In this document: piece after piece, positions 19,457-20,093 of the stretch
Position numbering within the stretch: position 1 is the stretch's first letter
Layout: each line of letters opens with the position of its first letter
Made by a program: the position numbers and the translations under genes
The notes under the pieces: model-generated
Told to the model about the DNA's origin: nothing
The model's input: the letters and a program-made list of their open reading frames with translations, nothing else
Database searches by the model: none
Source: Gryganskiella cystojenkinii
Taxonomy: Eukaryota; Mortierellomycota; Mortierellomycetes; Mortierellales; Mortierellaceae
NCBI GenBank assembly: GCA_015852425.1
Contig: JAAAIG010000716.1
Location: forward strand, 1 to 20,093
Length of the DNA stretch: 20,093 nucleotides
Direction: 5' to 3'

Positions 19457-20093
19457 TTGGGATTCCCTTTGTTGTGTTGGATTGAGAGCAGAGAGTGCAA
19501 GGAATGTCCGAGGCAAGGAATGGAATCTATTATTGTTTTGGGAGAAGGATGGATAGATAGAAGGAATGGATGGGGGGACAACAGCGGGCGAAGCACAAAA
19601 AAAAAAGTCAGAAGGAAAAACGATGTCTGAATTGAGCAGAAAAGATATGGAGAATGTTGTTGTCCATTCAAGGAATAATGGCTGTCTCAGTTCTGTAGTT
19701 CTGTAATCTCATTCTTTCCATCCTTTTGTTTGGTTGCATCTAGGTATCTAGGTCCATTTTTTTTGGAGTCGCACCGTTTCATCTCTCATCTCTTTCCTTG
19801 ATCCACGTGCCGCTGATTCGTTTGAGGGTGCTACTGTGTCGATTCTTTCTGACTTGCCACTATGACACGGAAGAGGAGGCTCGTTGTTACCTGGAAGAGA
19901 CAGAGAGAGAGGGGCAATTCGTCTCTTATTTGTATTTATTGGAAATGTAAAAAGTAGGAATGGAGCAACAGAGAAATCAGTTGATTGAAGAAAAAAAAGA
20001 GGATCCAACAAAACAAAAGAAGAAAAAATCTTTTCCGCCTCGCAAGATTCCCCTTGGACATTCGCTTTTCTTGTACAACAATGATTCATTTCT
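19457..20093 (-). promoter_or_regulatory. Upstream region / 5' UTR of the low-complexity gene
   Basis: These 637 nt precede the start codon at 19456 on the minus strand. No coding gene is supported; an open frame of 113 codons at 19748-20089 has no recognisable features and a composition like the surrounding spacer. On the minus strand there is a CT-rich run ending in CCAG followed by GTAACA (about 19915-19886), which could be either a splice acceptor or the donor of a 5'-UTR intron, and a possible acceptor (CAATTCAG) near 19627-19634. Confidence 0.4.

Noticed and set aside
19175..19630. A 151-codon plus-strand open frame opposite the His-rich exon
   Set aside because: Its Val/Gly/Arg/Met composition is what the complement of CAC/CAT/TCG-rich codons produces; no independent support.
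19748..20089. A 113-codon minus-strand open frame at the right edge
   Set aside because: No recognisable domain and spacer-like composition; a real terminal exon cannot be excluded without sequence to the right.

Overview
The window reads as nuclear DNA of a filamentous fungus. It has compact genes with short GT-AG introns (80-175 nt for most), polypyrimidine tracts, large tracts of Gln/His/Ser/Asn-rich disordered protein, and convergent and divergent gene pairs a few hundred bases apart. The style of the intron-rich ATG2 and the low-complexity proteins would fit an early-diverging group such as Mortierella-like Mucoromycota, but that placement is an inference and no marker gene settles it. 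No bacterial-type, viral, CRISPR, rRNA or tRNA features were seen.

Layout from left to right: (1) 342-1786, plus strand, three exons, the neuroguidin/Lcp5 ribosome-biogenesis protein. (2) 2047-10935, minus strand, twelve exons, a very long ATG2, the autophagy lipid-transfer protein; it is convergent with gene 1 across 260 nt. (3) 11496-13569, minus strand, three exons, a mitochondrial-type pentatricopeptide-repeat (PPR) protein. (4) 13875-16544, plus strand, intronless, a second and unrelated-looking PPR protein, divergent from gene 3 across a 305-nt shared upstream region. (5) 16991-19456, minus strand, three exons, an unrecognised His/Gln/Asn-rich protein with one compact charged helical core. 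The edges (1-341 and 19457-20093) hold only upstream/untranslated sequence that I can support.

There is no operon logic as in bacteria. The one arrangement that suggests coordination is the head-to-head pair of PPR genes, both with Arg/Ser-rich N-termini typical of mitochondrial import, which could be co-expressed for organellar RNA metabolism. I found no evidence of a novel multi-gene system. The items most worth a second look are the unrecognised protein (gene 5), the PPR pair, and the splice-site conflict in ATG2. All exon boundaries were derived by hand from GT/AG sites, phase matching and family conservation, without transcript data.
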